This document shows, one piece after another, positions 16,013 to 28,137 of a stretch of 64,000 nucleotides of DNA. Within the stretch, counting starts at the first letter, position 1. Each line of letters opens with the position of its first letter. The notes under the pieces are model-generated. The model was not told the origin of the DNA and made no database searches. It was given only the letters and a program-made list of their open reading frames with translations. Source of the DNA: Sphingomonas echinoides ATCC 14820 (GTDB lineage: Bacteria; Pseudomonadota; Alphaproteobacteria; Sphingomonadales; Sphingomonadaceae); the NCBI RefSeq assembly GCF_000241465.1, contig NZ_JH584235.1, positions 2,227,025-2,291,024 on the forward strand, given 5' to 3'. Made by a program: the position numbers and the translations under genes.

Positions 16013-16683
16013 CGGGCCATGCGCAAGCCTATGGCCTTTGGGATCTCGTCGTCGTCAATGCGGCGGTGTTCATCCTGTTCGCCTACAGTTTCTTCAAGCC
16101 GCGAACCACTCGGGACTGGCGATCGTTCAGCGCATTCAGCGCGTTCCTTGTGGCGCTGTTCGTCGAAATGTACGGCTTCCCACTGACCCTCTATGTCCTG
16201 TCCGGGTGGCTGCAGAGCCATTATCCCAATATCGACTGGTTCTCACATGATGCCGGGCATCTGCTTGAGATGCTTTTCGGCTGGCGGGCTAATCCGCATG
16301 CCGGGCCATTCCATATCATGAGCTTTTTCCTGATCGGCGGCGGGTTCATTCTGATCTCGACAGGTTGGAAGGCGCTGTACGACGCGCAAAAGGTCCACGA
16401 GCTCGCGACCCAGGGCATCTATTCCTATGTGCGGCACCCGCAATATGTCGGGTTCGTGCTGGTGATATTCGGGTTCCTGCTGCAATGGCCGACGATCCTG
16501 ACGCTCGCGATGTTCCCGGTGCTCGTCGTCATGTATTTGCGGTTGGCGCGGACCGAGGAGCGTGAGGCGCTGGCCGAATTTGGCGATGCCTATCGTCGCT
16601 ACACAAAGACCGTTCCACCGTTCGTGCCCCACCTCGCGCGCCTGTTCGGGGCAAAGCGTGACGCAGGAGCGGGTCAGCGATGA
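16009..16683 (+). CDS. Membrane methyltransferase, isoprenylcysteine carboxyl methyltransferase (ICMT/PEMT) family
   Basis: 224-residue inner-membrane protein with several helices and the family's C-terminal SAM-binding signature: YSYVRHPQYVGFVLVIFGF and then EEREALAEFGDAYRRY. Substrate unknown; bacterial members methylate lipids or small molecules. The GTG start overlaps the DUF2933 stop, so they are coupled. DUF2933 plus this methyltransferase is a recurring pair in metal-resistance islands. Confidence 0.85.
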   Translation: MTGHAQAYGLWDLVVVNAAVFILFAYSFFKPRTTRDWRSFSAFSAFLVALFVEMYGFPLTLYVLSGWLQSHYPNIDWFSHDAGHLLEMLFGWRANPHAGPFHIMSFFLIGGGFILISTGWKALYDAQKVHELATQGIYSYVRHPQYVGFVLVIFGFLLQWPTILTLAMFPVLVVMYLRLARTEEREALAEFGDAYRRYTKTVPPFVPHLARLFGAKRDAGAGQR

Positions 16684-16845
16684 ATTCCCTGCCAGCCGAC
16701 CGGCGCAAATCCCGAGGGAACCGCTCAGCCGTCCGCCCGGCATCGGGACGCGGCGCACAGACTGGCGCGGCTGCATGTACGGTGCCGGTCGCCTCGCCGA
16801 AGTGACTGAACCTTGAAACCGCCACACCGAGAAGGAGCACTGGCT

Positions 16846-17595
16846 ATGGCAGATCCGCTGAAACCGACCACATCGCCGCTTACTGCTGGCAGGAATCCGG
16901 TAATCCCCGCGGTCGCCTTCGATGCGGGACTGCGAACATATATGCTCGCAGTCTACAACTACATGGCCAGCGGTCTGTTGTTGACCGGGATCGTCGCGAT
17001 GTTGGTTGCGAACAGCGCCGGGGTACGCGCCGTGTTTTTCGCCGCGAGCGGCACTCCGACACTGCTCGGATGGATAGCGGTCTTCGCACCGCTCGCCCTC
17101 GTCTTCACGCTAAGCGTCGGTATCAACCGGCTGTCCGAACCCACCGTCAAGGCATTGTTCTGGACGTATGCGATCCTGATGGGCGTGTCGCTGTCGACCA
17201 TCCTTCTCGCCTATACCGGCGTGAGTGTCGCACGCACATTCTTCGTTACGGCCGCAGCCTTCGGAGGCCTGAGCCTGTGGGGGTACACTACCAAGAGGAA
17301 CCTGTCGGCGTTCGGGACCTTCCTGATCATGGGCGTCGTCGGCCTGCTCATCGCCATGATTGTCAACATGTTCCTGCGGTCGTCCACTTTGGATCTCATC
17401 GTCAGCGCGATCGGCGTGCTTCTGTTTGCGGGCCTGACTGCGTTTGACACGCAAAAGATCAAGAGCGTCTACTTCGATGTGGCCGGTACCGAGTTTCGCG
17501 GCAAGGCGGTCGTGATGGGAGCGCTGACGCTCTATCTCGACTTCCTCAACCTGTTCCTGTTCCTGCTGCGCTTCATGGGTGATCGGCGGCAATAG
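16846..17595 (+). CDS. BAX inhibitor-1 / YccA family membrane protein
   Basis: 249 residues with about seven membrane helices. Conserved C-terminal features are FDTQKIK, then LTLYLDFLNLFLFLLRFMG. Bacterial relatives act as pH-sensitive Ca2+ leak channels or modulate FtsH. The ATG at 16846 is preferred over an upstream in-frame TTG because of AAGGAG ten bases before it. Confidence 0.9.
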   Translation: MADPLKPTTSPLTAGRNPVIPAVAFDAGLRTYMLAVYNYMASGLLLTGIVAMLVANSAGVRAVFFAASGTPTLLGWIAVFAPLALVFTLSVGINRLSEPTVKALFWTYAILMGVSLSTILLAYTGVSVARTFFVTAAAFGGLSLWGYTTKRNLSAFGTFLIMGVVGLLIAMIVNMFLRSSTLDLIVSAIGVLLFAGLTAFDTQKIKSVYFDVAGTEFRGKAVVMGALTLYLDFLNLFLFLLRFMGDRRQ

Positions 17596-17697
17596 GTCAG
17601 CCGTGATGACTGGCCCACACGCGCAGGCCTTCGCGGCGGGCGCATCTATGGCTGCCGACCCGTCGGCAGCGCCTTGCCTCGATTTCGGAGACCTGCC

Positions 17698-20106
17698 TTG
17701 AAGACGTCGACCTTCGATCTGCGTGGATCATTCGGAACACTCGACCATCTCGGGGTCGAAAAGCAGTTGCTGCGGGTTCCCGGCGTGACGCGGGTCTCCG
17801 CGAACGCCGCCTCCGACAGCGTCACCGTCAGCTTTGATGAAGCGCGCACCAGCGAAGCCGCGATAGAGGAGAAGATCGCGGATTGCGGCTTCCATTGCGG
17901 CGGCCGGCTCGTCCCGCGGCATGTGTGCGTGATCGGAAGCACAACCCTGTCCTCTGTCTTGCCCGCCGCGACGCACCCTGCCGATCATCGTTCCGATGGA
18001 GTCGCCGCCAAATCGGTTGCTCCCGATCGCAAGCCCGTGACGGCCGAACACGACGCCATGGCGCACGAGATGGGCCATGGCGACGGCAAGGACATGGCGA
18101 CGATGGCGCGCGACATGCGCAACAGGTTTATCGTCAGCCTCGTTTTTGGCCTGCCGATCTTCGCGCTGTCGCCAATGGGCCTGGACCATCCCCTGCTGAA
18201 ACCGATGTTCGGACTCAGTCTCGACCTGACCCTGTTCCTGCTTGCCAGCGCCGCGATCCTCTATCCGGTCTGGCCCTTCGTGGTCGCCGCGATCCGCGCG
18301 CTTCGAAACGGTGTGCTCAACATGGCGGTGCTCGTCCTGTTGAGCGTCGGTACCGGTTATCTGTTCAGCGTGGCGTCGACATTCCTGTTCAAGGGCCAGC
18401 AATTTTACGAGGCTTCCGCGGTCCTGCTCATCTTCATCCTGCTCGGCCATTGGCTGGAGATGCGCGCCCGCGCCGGCGCGTCCCAGGCAATCCGCGCGCT
18501 CATGGATCTGGCGCCGCCTATGGCGACCGTGGAGCGGGACGGAAAGGACGTCGAAGTGCCGACCGCGGAGGTACTGGCCGGCGATGTCGTGCTGATCCGG
18601 CCGGGCAACAAGATTCCTGTCGACGGCGAAATCCTCGAAGGCAAATCCGAGGTCGACGAGTCGATGCTCACGGGCGAATCGATGCCGGTGTCGAAGGCGC
18701 CCGGCGACACAGTGATCGGCGCGACGATCAACCGCAGCGGCAGCTTCCGCTACCGTGCGACCAAGGTGGGCGCCGACACCGCGCTCGCCCAGATCGTCAA
18801 GCTCGTCCAGGAAGCGCAGAACTCGAAGGCGCCGGCACAACTGCTCGCCGACCGGGCATCGCAGTGGCTGGTGCTCGCGGCAATTCTGATCGGTCTCGCG
18901 ACGTTCGCCATCTGGTACTGGATGCTGGGTGGGACACTGCTGTTTGCGCTGACCATGACGATCACGGTCTTCGTGATCGCCTGCCCGGACGCCCTTGGCC
19001 TTGCCACGCCGATGGCGATAATGGTCGGCACCGGCCTTGGCGCGATGAACGGCATCCTGTTCAAGAATGCCAGCGCGCTCGAGGATGCGACCAAGCTTGA
19101 CGTCATCGTGTTCGACAAAACGGGCACGCTCACCATGGGCCGGCCCAACGTTGTCGAGGTTGTCACAGCGGAAGGCATAACCCGGGACGAGGTGCTTCGC
19201 ATCGCCGGCGCGATCGAGCGCAACTCCGACCACCCGCTTGCGATCGCGGTCCTCGAAGGTGCATCCGGTATCACCCTTCCTGAGACGCGCGACTTTGCCA
19301 ATATCGAGGGGAAGGGCGCCAGCGCCCAAGTCGAGGGCGCAACCGTGCTGCTTGGCAACCGGCGCCTCATGGATGAAGGAAAAGTCGCGCTGGGTGCCCT
19401 CGAGGAACCTGGCGAACGCCTGAAAGGGGCTGGGCGCACCGTCGTCCATGTTGCGCGCGGCGGCGAGATTCTCGGGTTGATCGCCATAGCGGATGCGGCG
19501 CGGCCAACCGCGAAGGCGACCGTCGCGGCGCTTCGGGAGCGCGGCGTCAAGGTCGCGATGATTACCGGCGACAACGCCGGCACGGCCAAGCGAATCGCCG
19601 ATGAGCTTGGCATCGACATCGTCCTTGCCGACGTGCTTCCCGGTCAAAAGGCGGAGAAGGTCAAGGAGCTGCAGGCCCAGGGCCAGCGTGTCGGCATGGT
19701 CGGTGACGGAGTCAACGATGCCCCCGCGCTTACCCAGGCCGACGTAGGGTTTGCGATCGGGGCGGGCACTGACGTCGCGATGGAAAGCGCCGATGTCGTC
19801 CTGATGAAGAGCGATCCTTATGATATTGTCGGTGCCATAGCGCTCTCACGCGCCACGCTTCGCAAGATGCACCAAAATCTGTGGTGGGCGGTCGGCTACA
19901 ATGTGATCGCCTTTCCACTCGCGGCAGGTGTGCTCTATCCGGTGCTGCTGAGCCCCGAGGTCGCTGCGCTGGCTATGTCGGGCAGCTCCGCACTCGTCGC
20001 GGTCAACGCGCTGCTGCTGAAGCGCACCCGGCTGGCGGGTATCAGTCGGGGCGGCATGAGTCGGGCATCAGCGGTGGAGCACAATGCCGTTGGTGCCGCT
20101 GTTTGA
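17698..20106 (+). CDS. P1B-type heavy-metal ATPase with CPD transport motif
   Basis: 802-residue metal-transporting P-type ATPase. Order: degenerate heavy-metal-associated domain (about 1-65) lacking CxxC; His/Met-rich stretch ([16 protein letters not shown]); helices; actuator motif LTGES; TM6 motif CPD (429-431) where copper pumps have CPC and CopB-like pumps CPH; phosphorylation DKTGT (Asp473); [16 protein letters not shown]. Catalytic residues are intact, so it should be active. A copper or silver substrate is likely from context but not proven. TTG start at 17698 follows GGAG at seven bases; another TTG lies at 17674. Confidence 0.9.
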   Translation: MKTSTFDLRGSFGTLDHLGVEKQLLRVPGVTRVSANAASDSVTVSFDEARTSEAAIEEKIADCGFHCGGRLVPRHVCVIGSTTLSSVLPAATHPADHRSDGVAAKSVAPDRKPVTAEHDAMAHEMGHGDGKDMATMARDMRNRFIVSLVFGLPIFALSPMGLDHPLLKPMFGLSLDLTLFLLASAAILYPVWPFVVAAIRALRNGVLNMAVLVLLSVGTGYLFSVASTFLFKGQQFYEASAVLLIFILLGHWLEMRARAGASQAIRALMDLAPPMATVERDGKDVEVPTAEVLAGDVVLIRPGNKIPVDGEILEGKSEVDESMLTGESMPVSKAPGDTVIGATINRSGSFRYRATKVGADTALAQIVKLVQEAQNSKAPAQLLADRASQWLVLAAILIGLATFAIWYWMLGGTLLFALTMTITVFVIACPDALGLATPMAIMVGTGLGAMNGILFKNASALEDATKLDVIVFDKTGTLTMGRPNVVEVVTAEGITRDEVLRIAGAIERNSDHPLAIAVLEGASGITLPETRDFANIEGKGASAQVEGATVLLGNRRLMDEGKVALGALEEPGERLKGAGRTVVHVARGGEILGLIAIADAARPTAKATVAALRERGVKVAMITGDNAGTAKRIADELGIDIVLADVLPGQKAEKVKELQAQGQRVGMVGDGVNDAPALTQADVGFAIGAGTDVAMESADVVLMKSDPYDIVGAIALSRATLRKMHQNLWWAVGYNVIAFPLAAGVLYPVLLSPEVAALAMSGSSALVAVNALLLKRTRLAGISRGGMSRASAVEHNAVGAAV

Positions 20107-20185
20107 GACCGGCCCACGAGTGCGGCCCCGGCCCCTCGCGGCCCGCTACCGTGGTGTGTATGATTGCCGACAGGAGAAAGAACCG

Positions 20186-20953
20186 GTGGTGAAGGCGAAG
20201 AACGAGCCCCGTTACGCCGAGCAGCTGCGCGCGCTCCAGATCGGGCTCACCGCCCTGCAGCGGGGAATTATCGAGGATGGCCGCAAGGTGCTGGTCATCG
20301 TTGAAGGGCGCGACGCGGCCGGCAAAGACGGCACGATAAAGCGTGTCGTCGAGCACTTGAGCCCGCGCGAAACCCGGGTGGTGGCACTCGGGCCCCCATC
20401 GGATCACGATCGCCGGTCGTGGTATTTCCAGCGCTGGGTCCCTCATCTGCCGGCTGCCGGCGAGATCGTCCTGTTCAATCGTAGCTGGTACAATCGCGCC
20501 GGGGTGGAGCGCGTGATGGGCTTTTGCACCGACAAGGAATATGAGGAGTTTCTGACGACCGTCCCGATGTTCGAGCAGTTGCTCGAACATTGCGGGGTCA
20601 CGCTGGTAAAATATTATCTCGATATCTCGAGGGCGGAACAGAAGAAACGCCTGACCGCCCGACGCGAGGATCCGCTCAAACAGTGGAAGATCAGCCCGAT
20701 CGATGATCAGGCGAACAAGCGCTGGAAGGCCTATAGCAAGGCGCGCGATGCAATGCTCGCCCGCACGCACAGCATCGCAGCACCCTGGACGGTGGTGCGA
20801 GGGGACGACAAGGACCAGGCCCGTCTCGCGCTGATCAGGGATATGCTGACCCGGCTGGGAGAAACGGATTCTGATCGCTATGGTCATCCTGATCCCAATA
20901 CCGCCTTCCTTTATGACGATGCCGCCCGGGAACAGGGCCTGATCGCGCCGTGA
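20186..20953 (+). CDS. ppk2: Polyphosphate kinase 2 family protein
   Basis: 255-residue PPK2-type enzyme that transfers phosphate between polyphosphate and nucleotides, usually making NTP/NDP from polyP. The Walker A motif GRDAAGKDGT (41-50) and the lid/Walker B region VLFNRSWYNRAGVERVMGF are intact, followed by the REDPLKQWK segment typical of the class I group. GTG at 20186 follows AGGAG; the next GTG is the neighbouring codon. It lies 80 bases after the metal ATPase gene. A role in ATP supply under energy stress fits the surrounding genes. Confidence 0.9.
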   Translation: MVKAKNEPRYAEQLRALQIGLTALQRGIIEDGRKVLVIVEGRDAAGKDGTIKRVVEHLSPRETRVVALGPPSDHDRRSWYFQRWVPHLPAAGEIVLFNRSWYNRAGVERVMGFCTDKEYEEFLTTVPMFEQLLEHCGVTLVKYYLDISRAEQKKRLTARREDPLKQWKISPIDDQANKRWKAYSKARDAMLARTHSIAAPWTVVRGDDKDQARLALIRDMLTRLGETDSDRYGHPDPNTAFLYDDAAREQGLIAP

Positions 20954-21081
20954 GCGAGCCTCTTAGGTCATCGCGCGGAGGGCGAAGTCGTTGCCGCTCA
21001 CGTGAAATGAAATTTGCATGAGCCAAAGAAGGATCAGGCTATGTTCTGGGTCCAGTTTCTATTCCAGGGAAGCTCGATAGC

Positions 21082-22404
21082 GTGCCGAGCCTAGAGGAAG
21101 CCCGAGTCTCAGACCTCCAGAACGGACGTCCGGAATGCGTTTGCGTCACCTTGGATCGCGCCGCCCTGAGCGACGCCCTCGTCCGGGAGACGGGCGATCT
21201 GGCAATGGGAGCGTCATATCTGGAAACGCGTCCACATCTATTCTCGGACGTCGCGGTGTTCATCAATGCGTCCCAACTCGCCGGGATGCAGCGCATCATC
21301 GCCGCGATCGAGACGGTCGCCCGCCACCCGGATTATCTAGCAGCCACCATGGCCTGGGCGCCAGTAAGTGCCCGACAGGACTTTGGTCCGCACGGCGTCT
21401 TCATGGGCTATGACTTCCATCTGAGCGAGCGCGGCCCGGCCCTGATCGAAATAAATACCAATGCAGGAGGAGCAATGTTGAATGCCGTGCTCGCGCGGGC
21501 GCAACGAGTCTGCTGTCCTTCCGAGCCGACAGATTTTCTTCGCGCAGATCCCTTCGAGACCGTGGTCGCGGGCATGTTCTCGAAGGAATGGCGCTATCAA
21601 CGCGGCAGCGGCGAACCGGTCTCTATCGCCATTGTCGATGACGATCCCGTATCGCAATATCTGTTTCCCGAGTTTCTGCTGACCCGCCATTTGCTGGAGC
21701 GGGCCGGCCATAGCGTCTGCATCGCCGATCCTTCTGAATTCGCCTATGCGTCCGGCACTCTTCGCTATGGGGACCGGAATGTGGATCTCATCTACAACCG
21801 GCTCGTCGATTTCTCGCTCGATCGACCCGAGCACTCGGCATTGCGAGCGGCATATCTCGATGGCTCGGTGGTCGTAACGCCCAATCCCCATGTCCACGCG
21901 AAATTCGCCGACAAGCGCAATCTCACCCTGCTGTCCGACACCGCGCAGCTGCGGGAATGGGGTTTCGACCCGGCAATTGTCGACACGCTTGTTGCCGGGA
22001 TTCCGGCAACCGAACGGGTCGACAAGGCTTCCGCCGAGCGGCTTTGGGCGGGCCGCAGGCAATTCTTCTTCAAGCCGGCCGGAGGGTATGGGAGCAAAGC
22101 GGCCTATCGTGGCGACAAGCTGACGAAATCGGTGTGGGCCGAGATCCTGGAGAGCGACTATGTCGCCCAAGCCTATGTGCGGCCAAGCGAGCGGACCATC
22201 CGGCTGGATGGAGAGATGGTCAAGCGCAAGATCGACGTCCGTCTCTACACCTATGATGGGGAGCCACTTGTTGCCGCTGCGCGACTATATCAGGGCCAAA
22301 CCACCAATATGCGCACCGCCGGTGGCGGTTTCGCGCCTGTTCTGCTGATGGCCGCCGACGATGCGCCGCAGGACTGCGGCAGGTGCACCACCGGGGAAGC
22401 GTGA
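21082..22404 (+). CDS. ATP-grasp-like protein of unknown function
   Basis: 440 residues, GTG start. Two segments recall ATP-grasp enzymes: LIEINTNAGGA (121-131), resembling the Mg-binding E-x-N motif, and FFFKPAGGYGSKAAYRG (about 327-343), resembling the Lys/Gly-rich ATP loop. Their order is reversed compared with canonical ATP-grasp proteins, as expected for a circularly permuted member. C-terminal Cys-x2-Cys (CGRC) near the end. Substrate unknown. No obvious operon partner: ppk2 lies 128 bases before it and the ATPase operon 171 bases after. Confidence 0.6.
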   Translation: MPSLEEARVSDLQNGRPECVCVTLDRAALSDALVRETGDLAMGASYLETRPHLFSDVAVFINASQLAGMQRIIAAIETVARHPDYLAATMAWAPVSARQDFGPHGVFMGYDFHLSERGPALIEINTNAGGAMLNAVLARAQRVCCPSEPTDFLRADPFETVVAGMFSKEWRYQRGSGEPVSIAIVDDDPVSQYLFPEFLLTRHLLERAGHSVCIADPSEFAYASGTLRYGDRNVDLIYNRLVDFSLDRPEHSALRAAYLDGSVVVTPNPHVHAKFADKRNLTLLSDTAQLREWGFDPAIVDTLVAGIPATERVDKASAERLWAGRRQFFFKPAGGYGSKAAYRGDKLTKSVWAEILESDYVAQAYVRPSERTIRLDGEMVKRKIDVRLYTYDGEPLVAAARLYQGQTTNMRTAGGGFAPVLLMAADDAPQDCGRCTTGEA

Positions 22405-24397
<1,993 letters not shown>

Positions 24398-24401
<4 letters not shown>

Positions 24402-24679
24402 CCGAGGCTCTGCCACCCGAGCAGGAACGGCTCGTGGACGCGGTCAAACAGCGCGCCGAACGCCGACGCAGGGCGCGGGGATTGCCCTCCTTTGCGCGCA
24501 ATTTCGGCCAGATCGGTGTTCTTGGCTGGCAGATCGTCGTGCCGGCGCTGATCGCGCTCGCGATCGGCCGCTGGCTCGACCATCGGCTGTCCAGCGGCAT
24601 CTTCTGGACCGCGCCGCTGCTGATCCTTGGCGTGAGCCTCGGCTGCTGGTCGGCCTGGAAGTGGATCGGGCGGCAATGA
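24398..24679 (+). CDS. atpQ: N-type ATPase AtpI-like subunit Q
   Basis: 93 residues; an Arg-rich cytoplasmic N-terminus followed by two hydrophobic helices (about 45-85). It is the AtpI/AtpQ component found only at this place in N-ATPase operons. Related proteins help assemble the c ring or take up Mg2+. Start overlaps atpC stop and end overlaps atpR start. Confidence 0.88.
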
Positions 24680-24942
24680 CGCCCTGGGCCGTCCTCCTGT
24701 TTCTGCTGCTCGGCGCCGCTGCCGGAACAGCACATTACCTCGCTATCGCGAAGGACGCTGACCTGCTCGTCCATGGCGGATCGATTATGCTGTCGCTCGG
24801 CCTGCGGCTCGGCCGGATGCTCCTGACGCTCGGCGTGCTGCTCGTTGCCGCAAGGCAGGGCTGGGGGGGCCTACTCGCGGCCGCGGCTGGGTTCATGGCG
24901 GCGCGACAGGTCGTGCTGCACCGACTGGGAGCGGTGTCGTGA
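24676..24942 (+). CDS. atpR: N-type ATPase AtpR subunit
   Basis: 88-residue hydrophobic protein with about three helices; LGLRLGRMLLTLGVLL carries the Arg residues expected of AtpR, which is thought to interact with the c-subunit carboxylate during ring assembly. ATG at 24676 overlaps the atpQ stop; its stop overlaps the GTG of atpB. Confidence 0.85.
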   Translation: MTPWAVLLFLLLGAAAGTAHYLAIAKDADLLVHGGSIMLSLGLRLGRMLLTLGVLLVAARQGWGGLLAAAAGFMAARQVVLHRLGAVS

Positions 24943-25643
24943 AGATCGCTTCTCCGCTCGAAAGCCATATCCTCTTCACGATCGGGCCGGTTCCGATCAG
25001 CCAGCCGGTTGTCACGACCTGGGGCATCATGGCGGTGCTGACGATCGGCTGTTGGTTTCTGACCCGGCGGCTCGGCCTTCGTCCCACCAGGACCCAGGCG
25101 GCGCTGGAACTGGTGGTCGATGTGATCGCGCGCCAGATTCGCGAGACGATGGACGCGGAGCCCCGGCCCTATCTGCCTTTGATCGGGACGCTCTTCATCT
25201 TCCTGCTCGTCGCAAACTGGTCATCGCTTTTGCCGGGCGTCGAACCGCCTACGGCGGCCCTCGAAACTGACGCGGCGCTGGCCTTGATCGTGTTCGGCGC
25301 GACGCTCTGGTTCGGTGTCCGGGCGCTTGGCGCGCGCGGTTATCTGCGCAGCTTTGCACAGCCGTCGATCCTGCTCGCTCCGCTCAATCTCGTTGAATTG
25401 TTTACCCGCAGCTTCTCCCTGATGGTGCGCCTGTTCGGCAATGTCATGAGCGGCGTGTTCATGATCGGCGTCGTGCTGAGCCTTGCCGGGTTGCTCGTAC
25501 CGATCCCGCTGATGGCGCTCGAGATGCTGACCGGAGCCGTCCAGGCCTACATCTTCGGCGCGCTCGCAATGGTCTTTATCGGCAGCGCCATCAGCGAAGC
25601 GAACCCATCCCCGAAAGCGCCGAACCACGAGGTCTCTTCATGA
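24939..25643 (+). CDS. atpB: N-type ATPase Fo a subunit
   Basis: 234-residue membrane subunit forming the ion half-channels. The NLVELFTRSFSLMVRLFGNVMSG helix contains the essential Arg in VRLFGN. GTG start, overlapping atpR; its stop overlaps atpE. Together with the c subunit it determines ion choice. Confidence 0.94.
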   Translation: MKIASPLESHILFTIGPVPISQPVVTTWGIMAVLTIGCWFLTRRLGLRPTRTQAALELVVDVIARQIRETMDAEPRPYLPLIGTLFIFLLVANWSSLLPGVEPPTAALETDAALALIVFGATLWFGVRALGARGYLRSFAQPSILLAPLNLVELFTRSFSLMVRLFGNVMSGVFMIGVVLSLAGLLVPIPLMALEMLTGAVQAYIFGALAMVFIGSAISEANPSPKAPNHEVSS

Positions 25644-25882
25644 ACTGGATCCACATCGTCAGCATCCTCGGCGCGGCGTTCGCCATCGCCATCGGCGCGA
25701 TCGCGCCAGCACTCGCCCAAGGCAAGGCGGTCGCCGCAGCGATGGACGCGATCGCTCGCCAGCCTGAGGCGGCGAACACCGTCTCGCGCACCCTGTTCGT
25801 GGGCCTGGCCATGATCGAGACGATGGCGATCTATTGTCTCGTGATCGCGCTGCTGCTGCTCTTCGCCAATCCCTTCGCCTGA
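25640..25882 (+). CDS. atpE: N-type ATPase Fo c subunit with Na+-type ligands
   Basis: 80-residue hairpin of two helices, forming the rotor ring. Ion-binding residues aligned with the Ilyobacter tartaricus Na+ c ring (constant offset of five): Gln27 for Gln32, Glu60 for Glu65, Thr61 for Ser66, Tyr65 for Tyr70. The ARQPEA loop is intact. This suggests Na+ coupling, as predicted for other N-ATPases, but H+ use cannot be excluded. Confidence 0.92.
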   Translation: MNWIHIVSILGAAFAIAIGAIAPALAQGKAVAAAMDAIARQPEAANTVSRTLFVGLAMIETMAIYCLVIALLLLFANPFA

Positions 25883-25883
25883 C

Positions 25884-26636
25884 ATGCGTATCGACTGGTG
25901 GACGCTGGCGCTGCAGGCGATCAACGTCGTCATCCTCGTCTGGCTGCTCGCACGCTTCCTGTTTCGTCCGGTGATGGGGGCTATCACCGCGCGCCAGACG
26001 GCTATGGACCAGCTGCTCGCCGATGCGGAGTCTGCGAAGGCAGCTGCGCTCAAGCTGGAAGCGGATCTCAAGGCGCAGACCGACGCCTTCGCCGCCGATG
26101 GAGAGGCACGCCGGTCAGCTTTGCTGGCCAGCATAGAGGCCGAACGCAGCCGCCTCCTTGATGCGGCCACGACCGAGACCGATGCAAAAGCGAAGCAGGC
26201 GCTTGCTTCTGTCGAGGATGCGCAAAAGGGCATGGCGACACAGCTAGAGGAAAAAGCGGCGGTGCTCGCGGGACAGATGGCGTCTGCGTTGCTGCACCGG
26301 CTACCGGCCGGGGCCACCACCGATATGATGTTCGCTGCCCTGCTCGAACGGATCGAACGCCTGCCGATCGAGGAACGCCGGGCCCTGGCCGGTGACGCTC
26401 CTCTCGCCATCGTGACGCCGGCCGCGCTCGATGGGGAGGCCCAGGCGCGGTGCGTGCAAAAGCTCGCAGAGGCGCTGCCGGGGCTTGCAGCACCGACTTT
26501 CACCGTCGATCCCGCGCTGATTGCCGGGTTCGAGCTCCATGGACCGCACATGCTCGTCCGCAACAGCTGGCGAGCCGATCTCGACACGCAGCTGGCGGCA
26601 CTCAAGGAGGACGATCATGCCGGGCTCCGCGGATGA
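25884..26636 (+). CDS. atpF: N-type ATPase Fo b subunit with delta-like extension
   Basis: 250 residues: one N-terminal membrane helix ([16 protein letters not shown]), a long coiled-coil stalk (about 40-140), and a C-terminal domain of about 100 residues that probably replaces the missing delta subunit, typical of N-ATPases. It overlaps atpA by 20 bases. Confidence 0.9.
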   Translation: MRIDWWTLALQAINVVILVWLLARFLFRPVMGAITARQTAMDQLLADAESAKAAALKLEADLKAQTDAFAADGEARRSALLASIEAERSRLLDAATTETDAKAKQALASVEDAQKGMATQLEEKAAVLAGQMASALLHRLPAGATTDMMFAALLERIERLPIEERRALAGDAPLAIVTPAALDGEAQARCVQKLAEALPGLAAPTFTVDPALIAGFELHGPHMLVRNSWRADLDTQLAALKEDDHAGLRG

Positions 26637-28137
26637 ATGGCTTGCCCGGGCCGCGACGCGCGTGGCCGCGGCGGAAATCGGCGCACAGGTCCGCCAGATC
26701 GGCCGCGTCGAATCCATCGGCGATGGCGTAGCGCTGGTCTCGGGTTTGGCGGAGGCCCGGCTCGACGAATTGCTGCAGTTTGCCGGAGGTCAGGCGGGCT
26801 TCGTACAAACGCTCGACCGCGATCGCATCGGCTGCGTGATGCTCGAGGATGCTGACAGCATCGAGGCGGGGGACATCGTCTCGGGCACCGGCGCAGTGGT
26901 GCGCACGCAAGTGGGGCGGGGACTGCTCGGCCGTATCGTCGATCCACTCGGCCGGCCACTCGACGGCGGGCCGGCGATCGTCGCCGAGCGGTTCGAGCCG
27001 GTGGAGCGTCCCGCGCCGTCGATTATCGAGCGCGACCTCGTCGTTCAGCCGGTGCAGACCGGGATTTTGGTCATCGACGCGATGTTCGCGCTCGGCCGCG
27101 GCCAGCGCGAGCTGATCCTGGGCGACCGCGCGACCGGCAAGACCGCGCTCGCCGTCGATGCGATCATCAACCAGCGGTCGAGCGACATGATATGCATCTA
27201 TGTCGCGATCGGTCAGAAATCCTCCAGTGTCGCGCGCGTGATCGATCAGGTGCGCCGCCATGGCGCGCCGGAACGCTGTATCTTCGTGGTCGCGAGCCCG
27301 GCTTCCGCACCGGGGTTGCAATGGATCGCGCCGTTTGCCGCGTTCACCATGGCGGAATATTTCCGCGATCAGGGCGGCCATGCGCTCGTCGTGCTCGACG
27401 ACCTCACCAGGCATGCCGCCACGCACCGCGAGATCGCGCTGCTGACCGGCCAGCCGCCGGGACGCGAGGCCTATCCGGGCGACGTTTTCTACCTCCATTC
27501 GCGGTTGCTGGAGCGCGCCGCCCGCATGTCGCCCGAAAAGGGCGGCGGTTCGCTCACGGCGCTGCCGATCGCGGAGACCGATGCCGGCAATGTCAGCGCC
27601 TATATCCCGACCAACCTGATCTCGATCACTGACGGGCAGATCGTGCTCGACACCCGGATGTTCGCCGAAGGCCACAAACCCGCGGTCGATGTCGGCACCA
27701 GCGTCAGTCGCGTAGGCGGCAAGACGCAGGCCCGGGCGCTGCGGGACACGAGCGGCACGATGCGGCTCGACTATGCCCAGTTCCTCGAACTCGAGATGTT
27801 CACCCGCTTCGGCGAGCAGCCAGAGCCGCGCGTGAAGGCCCAGATCGAGCGTGGGAGGCGGCTGCGCGCATTGCTCTCCCAGCCGCGCTTCCAGCCTCTG
27901 CGGGTCGTGGATCAGGTGGCGCTGGCAATCGCGCTCACGGAGGGCCTCCTGGATGCCCTGGCGATCCCCGACATCGCTGCGATCCGCGCGACGCTGCCGT
28001 CATGGCTCGATGCCAATGCCGCCGAGCTCATAGGGCAGGTCGAGGAAAAGGGGACAATGGATGCGACGTTGCGGGCCGCATTGTTGGCGGCCGTAAAGCG
28101 GATGATCGCCAGTTCCAGCGCTGGCGCCGCGACATGA
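26617..28137 (+). CDS. atpA: N-type ATPase F1 alpha subunit
   Basis: 506-residue alpha subunit with P-loop GDRATGKT (169-176) and the [21 protein letters not shown] segment. The ATG at 26617 has AAGGAGG just upstream and lies inside the atpF coding end. The C-terminus shows the usual helical domain. Ends ATGA with atpG. Confidence 0.95.
   Translation: MPGSADEWLARAATRVAAAEIGAQVRQIGRVESIGDGVALVSGLAEARLDELLQFAGGQAGFVQTLDRDRIGCVMLEDADSIEAGDIVSGTGAVVRTQVGRGLLGRIVDPLGRPLDGGPAIVAERFEPVERPAPSIIERDLVVQPVQTGILVIDAMFALGRGQRELILGDRATGKTALAVDAIINQRSSDMICIYVAIGQKSSSVARVIDQVRRHGAPERCIFVVASPASAPGLQWIAPFAAFTMAEYFRDQGGHALVVLDDLTRHAATHREIALLTGQPPGREAYPGDVFYLHSRLLERAARMSPEKGGGSLTALPIAETDAGNVSAYIPTNLISITDGQIVLDTRMFAEGHKPAVDVGTSVSRVGGKTQARALRDTSGTMRLDYAQFLELEMFTRFGEQPEPRVKAQIERGRRLRALLSQPRFQPLRVVDQVALAIALTEGLLDALAIPDIAAIRATLPSWLDANAAELIGQVEEKGTMDATLRAALLAAVKRMIASSSAGAAT

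Noticed and set aside
16680..16805. 42-codon frame overlapping the ICMT-like gene stop by ATGA
   Set aside because: Arg/Ala-rich with no hydrophobic or conserved pattern, no ribosome site; the overlap alone is insufficient.
17728..19647. 639-residue open frame antisense to the P1B ATPase gene
   Set aside because: It is a GC-bias shadow; composition is Arg/His/Asp-rich without motifs, while the plus strand has all ATPase signatures.
26602..27675. 357-residue frame antisense to atpA
   Set aside because: Shadow of a conserved ATPase gene.
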